Source: Balaenoptera acutorostrata (lineage: Eukaryota > Chordata > Mammalia > Artiodactyla > Balaenopteridae). Taken from it: 64,000 nt of DNA. Every line of letters starts with the position of its first letter. The stretch's first letter is position 1. The notes beneath the pieces were generated by a model. It saw only the letters and a program-made list of their open reading frames with translations. It had not been told where the DNA came from and made no database searches. Made by a program: the position numbers and the translations under genes. This document shows positions 36,026-47,885 of this stretch, one piece after another. The stretch covers positions 9,420,016 to 9,484,015 of the forward strand of contig NC_080070.1 of NCBI RefSeq assembly GCF_949987535.1, given 5' to 3'.

Positions 36026-36734
36026 GACTTCCATATTATATATTAGGATTAAATTATAATTAAATTAGCTTAGGTATGGCTTAACCCAAGGTTGTCTGTA
36101 GACATTTGAAACAAAATGCTGAAGAATGAAAAACACATGATTTTCAGACAGAAATCAGAAGGAGACTGTTATTGGGGAGAAACCTTTCTGGAAACCCACG
36201 ACTCACCACACAGGAAGCCCTTATTCAACCTGTGAGTCAATCCAGGTCAGAAGCAACGTGTGGAGTGACAGCTCAGTGTCTCTGGAAAAATGCCAGCCTC
36301 AGAACTGCGTGAATATCAGGGACAGATCAGCTGCTGAATCTTTCGGTCCAAAAATCAAAACTGGACCTATTCCAACACTTTTTACCCTCCATTTCCCATC
36401 CTTATCTCTGTGTTTCAACCACTTAATCACAATCCTTTCACATTCCCAGCCTCACTTCATGTTCAGAACGTCACTCCTCATGCGGATGGTGAAGTGACTG
36501 GAGCCGTGAAATAGGAGAAAAAGATGGGGGGCTGAGGACCTTCAGCCTATGAAAGAAATGATGAGGGAATTTACGATTCCTATTTTCAAATACTTGAAAG
36601 ACTGTCAGTAAAGGAGAAAATACCTTTATGGCATGAAGCTCCCAAGCCATAATGAGGATGAGGGGGCTCAAGTTACAGGGAAACTGAAATTCGTTTAATA
36701 TAAAGAAAATGCCTATTACCATTAGAAGCTGCCA
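36026..36734. other. Unique sequence
   Basis: Nothing recognised. Confidence 0.4.
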
Positions 36735-36895
36735 AAGAATAATAATAACCGCATTCATACATTTGAGACAGTGTTATACACATTATCTCTTTTAATCTTA
36801 TTACAACCCTTTGAAGTAGACATTTACAGATGATATAAAATACTTAAGTTCATACAGCTAATGACCAGAATAGCAAAAATTTGAACCCAGGTCTT
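36735..36895 (-). mobile_element. MIR
   Basis: ACACATTATCTCTTTTAATC, CCCTTTGAAGTAGACATTTA and TTTGAACCCAGGTCTTTC follow the reversed MIR order. Confidence 0.8.
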
Positions 36896-38084
36896 TCTTT
36901 GCTCTGCTATCCTATCTCCCAGTGGGTTGCATATGGTGGTCCTGACTTCCCATCATTGATTCTACTCCAGCCTACTGGGAACCACTTGGCTGGGATACTT
37001 TATAAGGGATTCTACAGTAGATGAGCTGGGTTCCATCTGCTTGCTACTTAGATATCATCAAATGATGAGATAGCATGAGATTCTTTATTAGTGTATTTTC
37101 TTATTCACATAATAAATGAATCTGTACTGTCCCCTTTCCTTTTTGCGTGTGTCCATTACTTTCCAAGTTTATTTCTCTCACATGTAAAGGAAATACATCA
37201 TTCTTCATAACTACCTTATGCCACTAGAGTTACGTTCGGGTGAAAGAGAAGGATTTTCAGTCAATAACAGCGTAATTGCACCCTTGCCAGCGAGTGGAGT
37301 TTGCCAATGGGATAATCTGCTCTCACACACAGATGCTATTCCTGGCCCTGACATTTGAGGCTGGCAAGTTGGCTGTCACCCTTCGATATTGTGCCAATAT
37401 CTGCGTAATATTTTCCTACCCAAATCTTGCACAGAACCCCAAAGGCTTATTTGGAGCATTGATGGATATTTATAAGAAAAGTTCAGAATCCTGAAAAGGG
37501 CTGAAAAGAAAGGCTTGATGTTTGTTTCGTACTCTTTCTTCCAGGTTATTGAAACTTGTCGAATATATTCAATTCCTTTTGTTAGTTTCTTTTAATGTTT
37601 TGGATATCAATTCATCTCTTTTTCATATTTTGTTATTTTTAGATGAGTGGTTTAGAAGTCATAAAATTGTAAAAATGTAAGGACCTCTCGATGCCACTCA
37701 ATCCAATCTACCACCTACTACAAGACTCCCTTCTAGAGCATCCAGGAAAAAAAAAAAAACCTATCATCACATTTTTGCTTGAACACGTCACTTAATGACA
37801 GAGTGATCATTCCAACATGCACTCTAGTTAGGAAGAAATGACTTTTATAAGTACCTAAATTTCACCTCTGAATAACTTCTATCGTGTACTCAGGGCAACA
37901 AAGAACATCTTTTCTCCGCCTTACATTTGTAGGTATGAATCCTTCTATGAGCATTTTAGCAGTTGTCTCTACATAACCTGCCTGGGTCTCTGTTTCTATA
38001 GCACCTTTTAGCCCTATTTGTGCCAGCTGGTAACCAGTCCCATACCTACCCCTCCATCGTCTCCCCTGTGCACTTTTCCTGGAT
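36896..38084. other. Unique sequence
   Basis: No repeats or genes recognised; an A-run lies at about 37747-37759. Confidence 0.4.
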
Positions 38085-38445
38085 CATTGAGAATCAGACA
38101 ACTAACATTTCCAAGACTCCACTGCCAGTTGGATTTGGTCAGGTTTGGAGGTTAGCTTGAAGGCCAGAGAAGAAAGAAGGCATTGAGTTTCTGGCAGCAG
38201 CCACCTGAAATACCAGCAGAGTCGCCTGCAGCAATAGCAGCAGTGGTCGCTCCTATAGCCGTAGGGAAGGTACCTCCTGCTCAAGACAGCAGTGAGCGTG
38301 GGGTCCTAGGATCCAGGTACAACTTCCTGATATCTCAATAATCCCACCATTTCCCCCCTTTTCCCTACATTCCATCTCTCTCCACCTGTGGTATTTAGAG
38401 CTATTTGTTTTCCTGACTGTACACTGACTAAGAACCATTATAACA
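38085..38445 (+). mobile_element. Possible old mammalian LTR fragment
   Basis: CCAAGACTCCACTGCCAGTT near the start, a CAGCAGC-rich middle and TGTTTTCCTGACTGTACACT near the end resemble an old mammalian LTR that ends with a CCTGACTGATACAG-like sequence. I cannot name the family with confidence, and no terminal repeats or target duplication were found. Confidence 0.35.
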
Positions 38446-38878
38446 CCACATTCTCCACTGTGGTACAGATTTCTGTGTTCACACCTTACCTCACCACTCC
38501 ATCAGGCGTGAGGATGACACCTAGCATTTGATAATAAATTTTAGGTTGCAATTTTTTTGTCATTTGGAATCATGTCTCCCCTTATCTGCCTCTTCTTCAG
38601 ACTGCACACACCCAGTTATTTCACTGGTTCTGACAATGCGGAAATAAACAAACCATTCCGGTTCTGGTCTAATAATAACAAGACTTCGAAATGAGAAGAA
38701 CGGATACTTCTTTCATTATCTGAGTACTCTCTGTTCATTAATGCAAACTTTGATTGTATTTGCTTTTCAAAGAAATCACATAATGTAAAAAACTCATTCA
38801 AATTCTGTTCAAAAACCAACATCATAAATTAGCTTGGAATCCCAAACTCTCAAGATAATTTCAGCCATTCATTCCTTT
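38446..38878. other. Unique sequence
   Basis: Nothing recognised. Confidence 0.4.
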
Positions 38879-39185
38879 ATTAAATTGAAGTATAGTTGAT
38901 TTACAATGTGTTAGTTTCAGGTGTACAGGAACATGATTGAGTTATATATCTGTATTTTTCAGATTCTTTTCCACCATAGGTTATGACAAGATATTGAATA
39001 TAGTTCCCTGTGCTATACAGTAGGTCCTTGTTGTTTATCTACTTTATATATAGTAGTGTGTATCTGTTAATTCCAAAATCCTAATTTATCCCTCCTTCCC
39101 TGCACCCCCTTTTTCCCTTTGTTAACCATAAGTTTGTTTTCAATGTCTGTGAGTCTATTTCAGTTATCCATCCTTTTATCTTTAC
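38879..39185 (-). mobile_element. L1 3' UTR, minus strand
   Basis: The complement of the cetartiodactyl L1 3' end can be read in order: TTGAAGTATAGTTGATTTAC, AGTTCCCTGTGCTATACAGT and TATATAGTAGTGTGTATCTG, then a CACCCCCTTTTTCCC segment and GTCTGTGAGTCTATTTCAG. The tail lies on the left side. It is a 5'-truncated insertion. Confidence 0.9.
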
Positions 39186-39750
39186 CATTTGTAAGTTTAA
39201 CACGCTGCTGTTCTATGCCCTCATTCAAGATACGGATAACATGTTCAGTAGGACCATTCCAATACAGAGCACACACTGTGCAAAGCTGGTGAATCTAGCC
39301 TATTCCTAACCATGAGTTAGATGGAACTAGAGGGCTCTTTACTTCTCACCACTTCATTATTCCTCTACGCTAAGTGATGATCTCAATCTCTCACTAGTCA
39401 AGAGTTTCACAATTCAAAGTTGATTTTAAATATGACATTTATTTTTCAAATGTATAAATGCCTGAATTTACATTTGAGAGGCTAAAATTTATTTTTAAGA
39501 TTTGGCACTGTTGATTTTCTAAATAATAAATTCATTTTGTCAAAAAGAAAAAAATTATAGTTATATCATTTGTTTCACTGTTGTTGATGTTTAATCAAAT
39601 TGAATTTCCTAGATACTCTGTATTCTCAAAGGATTCTTTGTTTTGGCAAACCATTACTTTTAAAAAATGAACTCTTCTTAACAATGAAAATTATTGATAG
39701 GATGGACATATGGTTCATGGAAGTGCATGCAGGAGGCCTTGTAGCAAAAT
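39186..39750. other. Unique sequence
   Basis: Nothing recognised between two L1 fragments. Confidence 0.4.
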
Positions 39751-40490
39751 ACTGGATTCTGGTTTTGATTTTCATTTCCCAGATGACAGTGAGGTAGATG
39801 TTTTCATGTACCTGCTGGCCATTTGAATATTTTTTTCAGAAAAATATCTATTCGGGTCCTTTGCCCATTTTTATTTGAATTATTTGGTTTTCCTTTTTTG
39901 CTACTGAGTTGTATTAATTCCTTATATATTTTGGATATTAGCACCTTATCAGATATGTGGTTTGCACATATTTTCTCCCATTCTGTAGTTTGCCCTTCAT
40001 TTTGTTGATCATTTCTTTTGCTGTGTAGCAACTTTTAATTTGGCGTAGCCCACTTTTTAATTTTTGCTTTTGTTGCTGTGCCTAGGGTGTCATATCCACA
40101 AAATCATTACCTTATATATGGAATCTAAAAAACACAAACTCACAGAAACAGAGAACAGATTGGTGGTTGCCAGGTGTAGGGAGCGGGGGGATGGATGAAG
40201 ATGGTCAAAAGGTATGAACTTCCAAATAAAAGATGAATAAGTCCTGGGGACGTAATGTACGGCATGGTGACTATAGTTAACAACATTATATTGTAAAATT
40301 GAAAGTTGCTGAGAGAGTAGGTTTTAAAACACACACACACAATATAACTATGTGAAGTGGTGGATGTGTTAACTAACCTTATTGTGGTGAACATTTCCCA
40401 GTACAGTATATACATATATAAAATCACTATGTTGTACACCTAAAACTTACACAATGTTATATTTCAATTATATCTAAATAAATCGGAAAA
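39751..40490 (+). mobile_element. L1 insertion with 5' inversion (twin priming)
   Basis: The right part (40108-40490) is L1 3' end in plus orientation (ATATATGGAATCTAAAAAAC, TGGTGGTTGCCAGGTGTAGG, TTGTACACCTAAAACTTAC). The left part (39751-40107) is L1 ORF2 in minus orientation; the minus frame at 39804-40031 contains TTEWEKICANHISDK- and ISKIYKELIQL-like L1 segments. The two are joined head to head at about 40107, as formed by twin priming during L1 insertion. No target duplication could be read. Confidence 0.85.
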
Positions 40491-43239
40491 AAGAATATTG
40501 CATTTACAGAATATTAAGGACCAGGCTGGAGATTTGTAAACCAGGGCTGAGGAATAAAGTGCAAAACCCAGAAGAACTTTAAATACCAGTACAAGACAAC
40601 CTTAAAGCAATGTCATAAAGATAGGATGGAATGTGGAATGAGTTATAAAGATGATAAAAGCTCAGGAGACACATATACCACTTCTTAGTGGAATAGTTAA
40701 GGAAAGTTTTGTGTTAGAAGTCAAGCCCAATTCAGGGATAAATAGGGAATTAATATGAGGACCGTGGAGACCATTTTGGTTGTTGATCAAGAATATTTGT
40801 ATAGACATGTACATGCACACACAAGCAATGAGGTCCTTGGCATATTCTGGAGAGTAGCTCAATCTGTTTGCACAGAGTGATACTGTCTGAGCCAAGGTTG
40901 TAATAAGATATGGAAAAAGATGGAGGCAAGATTGTATTGGAGCTTCAATACCCAAAAAATGTTTACTCTAGTCTATAGGACATGGGAAAATATTGAAGCG
41001 TTTTGAATAGGAGATTGATATGATGAAACATAATATGTTTATATTCTATGTTCATTATCACAAAGGCTCTGGTCAATGATATAGCCTCTCAGGCAATCTG
41101 TCTAGTAGTAAATATTCATTGATTAAGGTGTTTGTAGTCTGCTCTTTTAAAGCCAGACATCAAAGAAAATATTCTGAGAATATTTTGCCAAAGGTGACAT
41201 ATTTTAATCACCAATTCAGATTAGAGGTTTGATGGGTAAGGTCTTGCCAAAATCTACCCGACTCCCTTAAAAACAGCAGCTTTCGTCTTTTCTTGCCTAC
41301 GCTGGTACACCCGTTAAGCCACCGAGCCCCTAACTGCTCAGGAAACCAACAGAGTCAACCAGCCTGGGAAAGATGCAGTCTCTCCCGGATGCTTAAAAGT
41401 GGCCATTTAGTAAAATGTGAAAGTAGATTGCTTCAGTGTTGCTTGCTGAATTTGACATGGATCAATGGCAATTTCCAACATGGCGCAGTTTCAGAGTGTC
41501 AGATACATTGTTTCAAGTTTTTGTTTTTAATACACCTGATTACTTTTTTGTTGTTGTTGCTTATAATTTTAATGGTCCAGTATTTGCAAGATAAAATGAA
41601 TAATAATGAAGACGGAAAACAGCTTTGCTTAGTTCCTTTGCCAGGTAAAATTGTTTGGAATGCAAAACAAGTGTGTGTGCAATGATCTTAGCAGACAGAC
41701 AGAAAACGGCAATAATAGATGAACTTTGGTCTTCAGCCAAAAGACCATAAAGGGTGAAACACGCAGAACCAGTCAGAATGATTGAAGGTTGTTTTGGTGT
41801 TTAAAGAGGGTACAGTTTTATTCAGTGGTTTGTCTTTACTGCCAGATAGTAAATTACAAATTTTCTAATACTGCCTGTTTGCCATCTGCTTTTGAGAAAT
41901 TATATCTGATAATAGATGATACAAAAGCACGACCTTGCTAAGCTTCAGTGGAAACCACCCAAACAAAATCCACTGCATATTTTTTCCCTTATTTCTAGAG
42001 AGACACTCAGAGAAGAGACAGGGAAAGGAATTTGTACAATTATACCATAATAATATTAAATTTTGTTTCATTTATTCAAGGGGAGATCACAAAATGCTGG
42101 TCTTATGAAGACTCTATTTCATAATTAGCCATGATTACATAAAAGATAGTTTCCATAAATATCTTTAAAAGGACTTAACAGATAAAACAGCAAATCAACT
42201 AGTAATATATTTTCCATGCCTATGTTTGTCAGAAACACCTGTTGTATTACATTAGAGTCCTCATTTGTGTTTATTTTAAGGAAGTAATATCCAGAATAAT
42301 CAATTATTTGCTATATTTACAAGCTTTGATTTTAACTGGTATTTATCTGCTTCCAAAAATCAAATACACCTTGGAATGGAAAAAGCTTTTCACTAAGGAT
42401 GATTTTCAAAGGAATATATCTGCAGACAGGGCAAAACAAGGCATGATTTTAGGCAATGAAAGTGATATTGAAATAAGTATATCTTTTAAAAATGTACATA
42501 TTTAGAGAAAACTGTATTCATATCACATATTGTGGACTATGGCTTGAGTATGCTTGGTAAATACCTGTCACATAAATTTATAATCATTAAGTATATAAGT
42601 TAATACCATGTTATGTTGACATGTATAATTATAGATTTTCCATAAATTTGTCTATTGTGTAAAAAGTGCATTTAATTTTTATAAGAGAAATCCACTTAAT
42701 TTTCCAATGAAAATATTCATAAATGCAACTTGGATTTTCATCAAAGTTCCTAGTCATCATATGGTTTCATAACAAATGCCTAAAACTTGTCTTAGAACTC
42801 AAGAAAAATAGCTAGCTGTTGAAACTCTTGGGATAAAAACAGGAGTCTAAAAGGAACTGTTTCTACTATACACCACCTTATTTCTTAAACTGTCATACCA
42901 CAAATTATTTCATTCAAGAAAATGGTAAATTAAAAAGCCACAACATAAATATTAAAGTATGTAACCAAATCGGTATATGAAACTAAATTCAGTCAATGCT
43001 TCAACAACAAATTATGCGACTCTAAATATTTATTTTGGACTAATTCTGTATGTTCGTACTACAAATAATATTATTCTTAATCCTTAATATTCATGTCATT
43101 TTACCTAGCTGCAAATTGCTTTTCACATGAATCATATCATTTACTTCTGGCAAGTCAAGATATTAGGCTACTTGTCTCTCAATAGAAACAGAAAGATACA
43201 TTCTAGAGTGCGTTATGCCTGCTACAAAACCCACACAAC
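40491..43239. other. Long unique block, 2.7 kb
   Basis: No transposon is recognised. A 130-codon ORF at 41293-41685 has a hydrophobic stretch but no recognisable domain and no coding signature. The part at 41160-41800 has the look of conserved single-copy DNA, which is only an impression. Confidence 0.35.
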
Positions 43240-43600
43240 TCAATATAATGATGCAGACTAGGGATACCACACACACATTCATCAGTGTAAACACAGGTGA
43301 CCTGAGCATGCCAGGCCATCTATCTGCTCCGAGCTGCCATCTTGCAGAGACTGGTCCAGCTCGCTGACAGTAAATCTTTACACCATGATTTTATCCCCGG
43401 TGCTGACAAGACATCTCGTGCTGTGAGCAGCCAAATGTTTATGTGCAACGACAGCACGTCCGTTACTGTTATTAGTTCTCTGCCCCCATGCATGCGCGAG
43501 GAACATTAAAGGCCAAATGGGTGAGAAAGATGGTTTCCCCTGCGCCTCCGCTTTACAAACGGAGCCTGGTTCCTACGGAATGTGTGAAGGGATTTACCTT
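43240..43600. promoter_or_regulatory. CpG-containing unique block, candidate cis-regulatory element
   Basis: Outside the SINEs, CpGs are rare in this window, yet about 15 occur here within roughly 300 bases, for example ACGACAGCACGTCCGTTAC at 43448-43466 and CATGCATGCGCGAG at 43487-43500, the latter similar to half of an NRF1 site. No transposon is recognised. Retention of CpGs in otherwise AT-rich DNA suggests low methylation or purifying selection. There is no ORF or splice evidence. The call is inferential. Confidence 0.3.
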
Positions 43601-43721
43601 TTAAAAATATACAAGCAACTGTTCTGAAACGCTAATTTATAACCAGGCAGTCCGCGGGAAAAAAAAAAAATTCAGAAGAGCAGAGTAATGAAGTTTGTAC
43701 TAGATCAAGTGGTGAGAGATG

Positions 43722-43800
43722 TGATTTCTATTTCTGCCACTAACCAGCTATGCGACCTTAGCAAATCCCTTGCTCTGGTTGTTAATTCTCTTCTATTGCT
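43722..43800 (+). mobile_element. MIR fragment
   Basis: ATTTCTGCCACTAACCAGCT followed by ATGCGACCTTAGCAAATCCC matches the MIR tRNA/core boundary on the plus strand. Confidence 0.75.
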
Positions 43801-44219
43801 TTCTCTTTCAATGAGAGGTTTCCTTTCAGCCTCTCCAAAAAAATGTATTAAAGACTAAGTGCTCAATAATGCCCTACCCATCGCTCTCTATAAATAAACT
43901 TTCAAGATAATTTCCAATACTTCCTAAGGTAATTTTGCCAAGTGATTAGGATCTAAGGGTGCTCAAGGAAACCCTTCTAAATTGTTTGCAATTACAATCT
44001 TTTCCTCGTCATTTACCACTGCACTGGCATTCAACTATTGAATAATCTGGGCTAATTTTAAAACGTAGTATTTCTTTTCCAAAAGACACTTTGAGATTTT
44101 GTATTCTTTTCAAAAAGTAGTTTACCAGTGTTGATAAGTGTCAATACAAATGCTGCATTTCTGTTAAAACATAAAGGATTACTCTAATATTTACCCAAAA
44201 GCTTGTGTGGGAAGCTCTA

Positions 44220-44312
44220 TGGAGGCAGTGGCCATGGGTGTCTTGTTCACTATTAAATTTTTAGGTGCCTAACAAAATATCTGACACACAGCAAGTGCTC
44301 AATAAATATTGA
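44220..44312 (+). mobile_element. L2 LINE 3' fragment
   Basis: GTTCACTATTAAATTTTTAG, then ACACACAGCAAGTGCTCAAT and AAATATTGATAG match the L2 3' end. Confidence 0.65.
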
Positions 44313-44495
44313 TAGTGGAAACTGAGGTTAAGCCACCATGATGAAAAGTAAAGGTACTAAGAACCAAACTAGCATCCAAGAAGAATGAGAGCTGTCCCAG
44401 TGATTAGAGAAGTTAAGGAAAGTCTAGCATGGACCAAAAATAGAAACAGATTACTCAGTGAGGAAGAAAAGTACATAAACTAGCAAGCCTTCCAA

Positions 44496-44853
44496 TCTTC
44501 TTTTTTTTATTTTAATTTGTTTATTTATTTTTGGCTGCGTTGGGTCTTCATTGCTGCACGCGGGCTTTCTCTAGTTGCAGCGAGCGGGGCTACTCTTCAT
44601 TGCGGTGCGTGGGCTTCTCATTGCGGTGGCTTCTCTTGTTGCGGAGCACGGGTTCTAGGCACGCGGGCTTCAGTAGTTGTGGCACACGGGCTTAGTAGTC
44701 GTGGCTCACGAGCTCTAGAGCGCAGGCTCAGTAGTTGTGGCGCACGGGCTTAATTGCACCGTGGCAGGTGGCATCTTCTGGGATCAGGGCTCGAACCTGT
44801 GTCCCCCGCATTGGCGGGCGGATTCTTAACCACTGCCCTACCAGGGAAGTCCC
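44496..44853 (-). mobile_element. CHR-type tRNA-derived SINE (cetacean)
   Basis: The minus-strand copy has its head at about 44853 (complement of CCAGGGAAGTCCC), a full CHR body with several variant repeats of the GTGGCxCACGGGCTT segment, and an A-rich tail at 44500-44530. Target duplication AAGCCTTCCAA is at 44485-44495 and 44854-44864. ORFs at 44517-44753 and 44750-45057 are readings of it. Confidence 0.95.
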
Positions 44854-44864
44854 AAGCCTTCCAA

Positions 44865-45612
44865 ATCTTAATCTTCTTTTCATCTGAAAGCAGCCTGCGG
44901 TTTTTGTTGCAATCAAAACACTGTCCTGTGAATTTGGACATCCTGCCAAATGAAGGGGAAAGGCTTTTTCTATCAGATTGCTTCCAGAAAGGAGTTCTCG
45001 TTTTCCATTCTCTGGATGGTAGCAAGAAAGTGAGAATATAGGCAGGCTATCCATCATTTTTCACCACAGTTAAATCTTCATAGCTACTTATATATAATTG
45101 CTTTCTTTTTCCTTTTGTCTACAAAATTGCAATGGCCAATAGAAATAGACTAAAATAATACAGTTCTATCACTTCATTGTAATTCCACCCTTCGACCCAT
45201 GCCATGATCTATTTAGTCTGAAAATATCCCTATGTTCAAATACTCATTTTTCTTCTTTAAAGTCAAAGTTATTTTACATGTCTTGACTTAATATGATAGA
45301 AGTCTATAATATCCTTCTATTTCTCTTCCCTTAAGAATAAGTCAGTCATTCGCAGTTACCCAAACTGAAAACCCATCTCCAGAAGTAAAAAGATTTTTAA
45401 AGGGGTCATGACAGTAAAACTTTTCGTAAAGTCAAATGTCTTGAAATCTCATTTGCCAATAGTACTTGTTAAGAATCTTTTGTTCAAAAACCTCAGAGGA
45501 ATTTACACATTAATTCTGACAGCAGCCTGGTAATGTGCCTACATCACAAATAATGATTGGAAAAAGACGTAGCCCACAGTGAGATAATCAGAGAACTGAT
45601 AATCTCTTAGGT
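44865..45612. other. Unique sequence
   Basis: No repeat or gene recognised. Confidence 0.4.
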
Positions 45613-45712
45613 CAGTATGGAGGTTCCTTAAAAAACTAAAAGTAGAGCTACTATATGATCCAGCAATCCCACTGCTGGGCATATATCTGGAGAAAAACAT
45701 GGTTCGAAAGAA
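45613..45712 (+). mobile_element. Isolated internal L1 ORF2 fragment
   Basis: CAGTATGGAGGTTCCTTAAA to the CCACTGCTGGGCATATATCT region is the C-terminal part of L1 ORF2, the same segment as at 50275-50370 and 61940-62020. It lacks the 3' UTR and tail and has no evident duplication. Confidence 0.85.
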
Positions 45713-46074
45713 TCGAGTCTCCATTCTGACTCTCTTCTCTCTATCCTTCAGAAAATGTTCCTCTTTAGAGTTACTTCCACTTTGTGCCGTGGAAATCACA
45801 AAATAGGGTAAGAAGCCTTGGAAATTTTCCTGAATTCCTGTGATCCCAGCAATATGTTATCTAAAATAATATGATAATCTATTTTACAGAGGATTTAGTT
45901 GTTTTCTAATGTGTGAAGCTTTCAGAGTAACTAATGTACCCTCCTGCCAAAAGCCACGATTACGCATTTATGCTTATTATCACTACTGTTTCATTTTCCC
46001 TTCAACTGAAATGTACATCTTATCATCTACTCTTTCTAACACATAGTTGGGTGTAAAATGATCAGTTTTGTATT

Positions 46075-46295
46075 CAGTTGACCCTTGAACAACAGGGGTT
46101 TGAATTGCACATGTCCATTTATACGTGGGGTTTTTCAATAGTAAATAGTACAGTACTACACGATCTGTGGTTGGTTGAATTTGCAGATGTCGAACCAGGG
46201 GTACAGAGGGCTGACTATAAGTTATACATGGATTTTTGATTGTGCGGAGGAGGGTCAGTGCCCCCGATCCCACCATAATTTTCAAGGGTCAACGG
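46075..46295. mobile_element. Tigger-type non-autonomous DNA transposon, MER2-like
   Basis: The ends CAGTTGACCCTTGAACAAC and the complement of TTCAAGGGTCAACGG are inverted repeats typical of MER2/Tigger. A TA lies at the right edge; the left one is mutated. Internal segments (TACGTGGGGTTTTTCAATAG, then ATACATGGATTTTTGATTGT) agree. At 221 bp it is internally deleted and has no transposase. Confidence 0.85.
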
Positions 46296-47683
46296 TATTT
46301 CTTTTTAGGTTCTCCCACACTGTAGTTTGGGGAAAAAATGGGAAGACAAGAAATAGGAAGAGGAAAATTCTGTTGGATGATGACTATAATAGTCCAGAAG
46401 AAAAATTATGGCAGTCTAGACTAAATGACATCATGAAAGATAGAAATCAGCAGAATTAAGTAAAGGACACTTCCCATTGAGAAAATGTAAATTTGGGGAA
46501 AAGTTTTAAGTGAGTTTACTTAACAAGAATGGTTATTCATACTAAAAAATGTACAATATTCACTTTCTTCAAGTTTATTGTGGGATAATATTTTTTAAAA
46601 ATCACAAAATTTTAAAAACAATAGTGAAGAATTCCTGCATTCATTTCACTGAAGTTTGAAACTATGGCAATGTGTAGCTACATGAAATTAACCCTTTGGT
46701 AAAGTAGTCAGATTATTTTAGTTCTGTGACTTTACACATTCATCACAGTCAGTATAAATAACTGTATCACGGTATACTGCACAGATTTTCATTACCATTT
46801 TATTGGAGATTGCCATTGATCAATAGAATTGGTTTTGCCATTGTTCTAATTATTCAGCTAAACTTATCAGCTGGAAAACAGATGAGCAGCATAAAGTCTT
46901 GAAAATAATGGTCACTCAACAAATAAATATATGTATCGACTTGAATATGAATGCTTTACAAACTACAAATAGTTTTCTAATTCATTTACCAAGTTTTCAT
47001 TTGAGAATGCAAAGGGGCAGTATCTCCTTAAGAGGTTCATTTTGGTTTCCATTGTCAGTTTACTCTTTGATTCATCCTACTGACATTCTGGCCTTTTCTT
47101 CCGTTTTCTCTCCCTCTCTCTGTCACAAAGCAAAGCTATATTTCCTATCATCTGTCTGCTAACAATGAGAGTTAATATGATTAAATTGGGAATTATCCTG
47201 AGAACTACAGTAATCAGCCACTTTCTCCCCTCTGTTGATTTGATTCATTCTTTCCTTCTATTTCCATTTTAATAATTATTTTATCATTTCACATTAATTT
47301 GCTTCCGATAAATTACATTAAATACATCAAAGGGCCTCAAAGTAAATTAGCTTTTTGCTAAGTCAGATCTTAAAGATCCAAAATGTGATTTTGTTTTTCA
47401 CTCTAAATTATAAATATCCATTACACATTGGAAAAAGCACTTTCAAATTAATTTTCCATTGCTTCTAAAATATCTGAGAATTCCTTCAAGAACAAAAGAA
47501 GTTTCATCATGAATCCATTATGTCATTTAGGCTCAAAATCTTCATGAGAGAAGTTTATTTTAGAAAATATTAGTTTCCTTGTAAAAAAATTTAAAAAGCA
47601 TTGCTTGACAAAAATTTCACTGACAGACTAAAAATCTGATTTTTAGCTTTTTCTCTTTCTAGGGAAAGAATTCCCTAATTTTA
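46296..47683. other. Unique sequence; candidate conserved part at 47230-47560
   Basis: No transposon is recognised. The AT-rich part at 47270-47470 contains ATTAATTTGC, GATAAATTAC and AAAGTAAATTAG words similar in kind to the block at 22.2 kb. Regulatory function is a guess. Confidence 0.25.
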
Positions 47684-47700
47684 AATGTCTCCCTACTATT

Positions 47701-47868
47701 TTTTATAGGTTTGAAATGGTTTCTTCTTTATTTTTATTTTTTAATTAATTAATTTTTTTGGCCACTCTGCACCGAACGCAGGATCTTAGTTCCCCGACCA
47801 GGGATCAAACCCATGTCCCCTGCAGTGAAAGTGCGGAGTCTTAACCACTGGAACACCAGGGAAGTCCC
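47701..47868 (-). mobile_element. Older CHR/tRNA-Glu SINE with unusual 3' tail
   Basis: On the minus strand the head is the complement of CCAGGGAAGTCCC at 47856-47868. The body is short (ends near GGCCACTCTGCACC) and resembles the older CHR-1-like type. A 17-bp target duplication with one mismatch flanks it (AATGTCTCCCTACTATT at 47684-47700, AATGTCCCCCTACTATT at 47869-47885). Between the A-rich tail and the duplication lie about 25 non-A bases (47701-47726), which may be a short transduced segment. Confidence 0.88.
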
Positions 47869-47885
47869 AATGTCCCCCTACTATT

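Noticed and set aside
41293..41685. 130-codon ORF with a hydrophobic segment
   Set aside because: No recognisable domain, no splice-site context, poor start context and a length expected by chance in 64 kb read in six frames.
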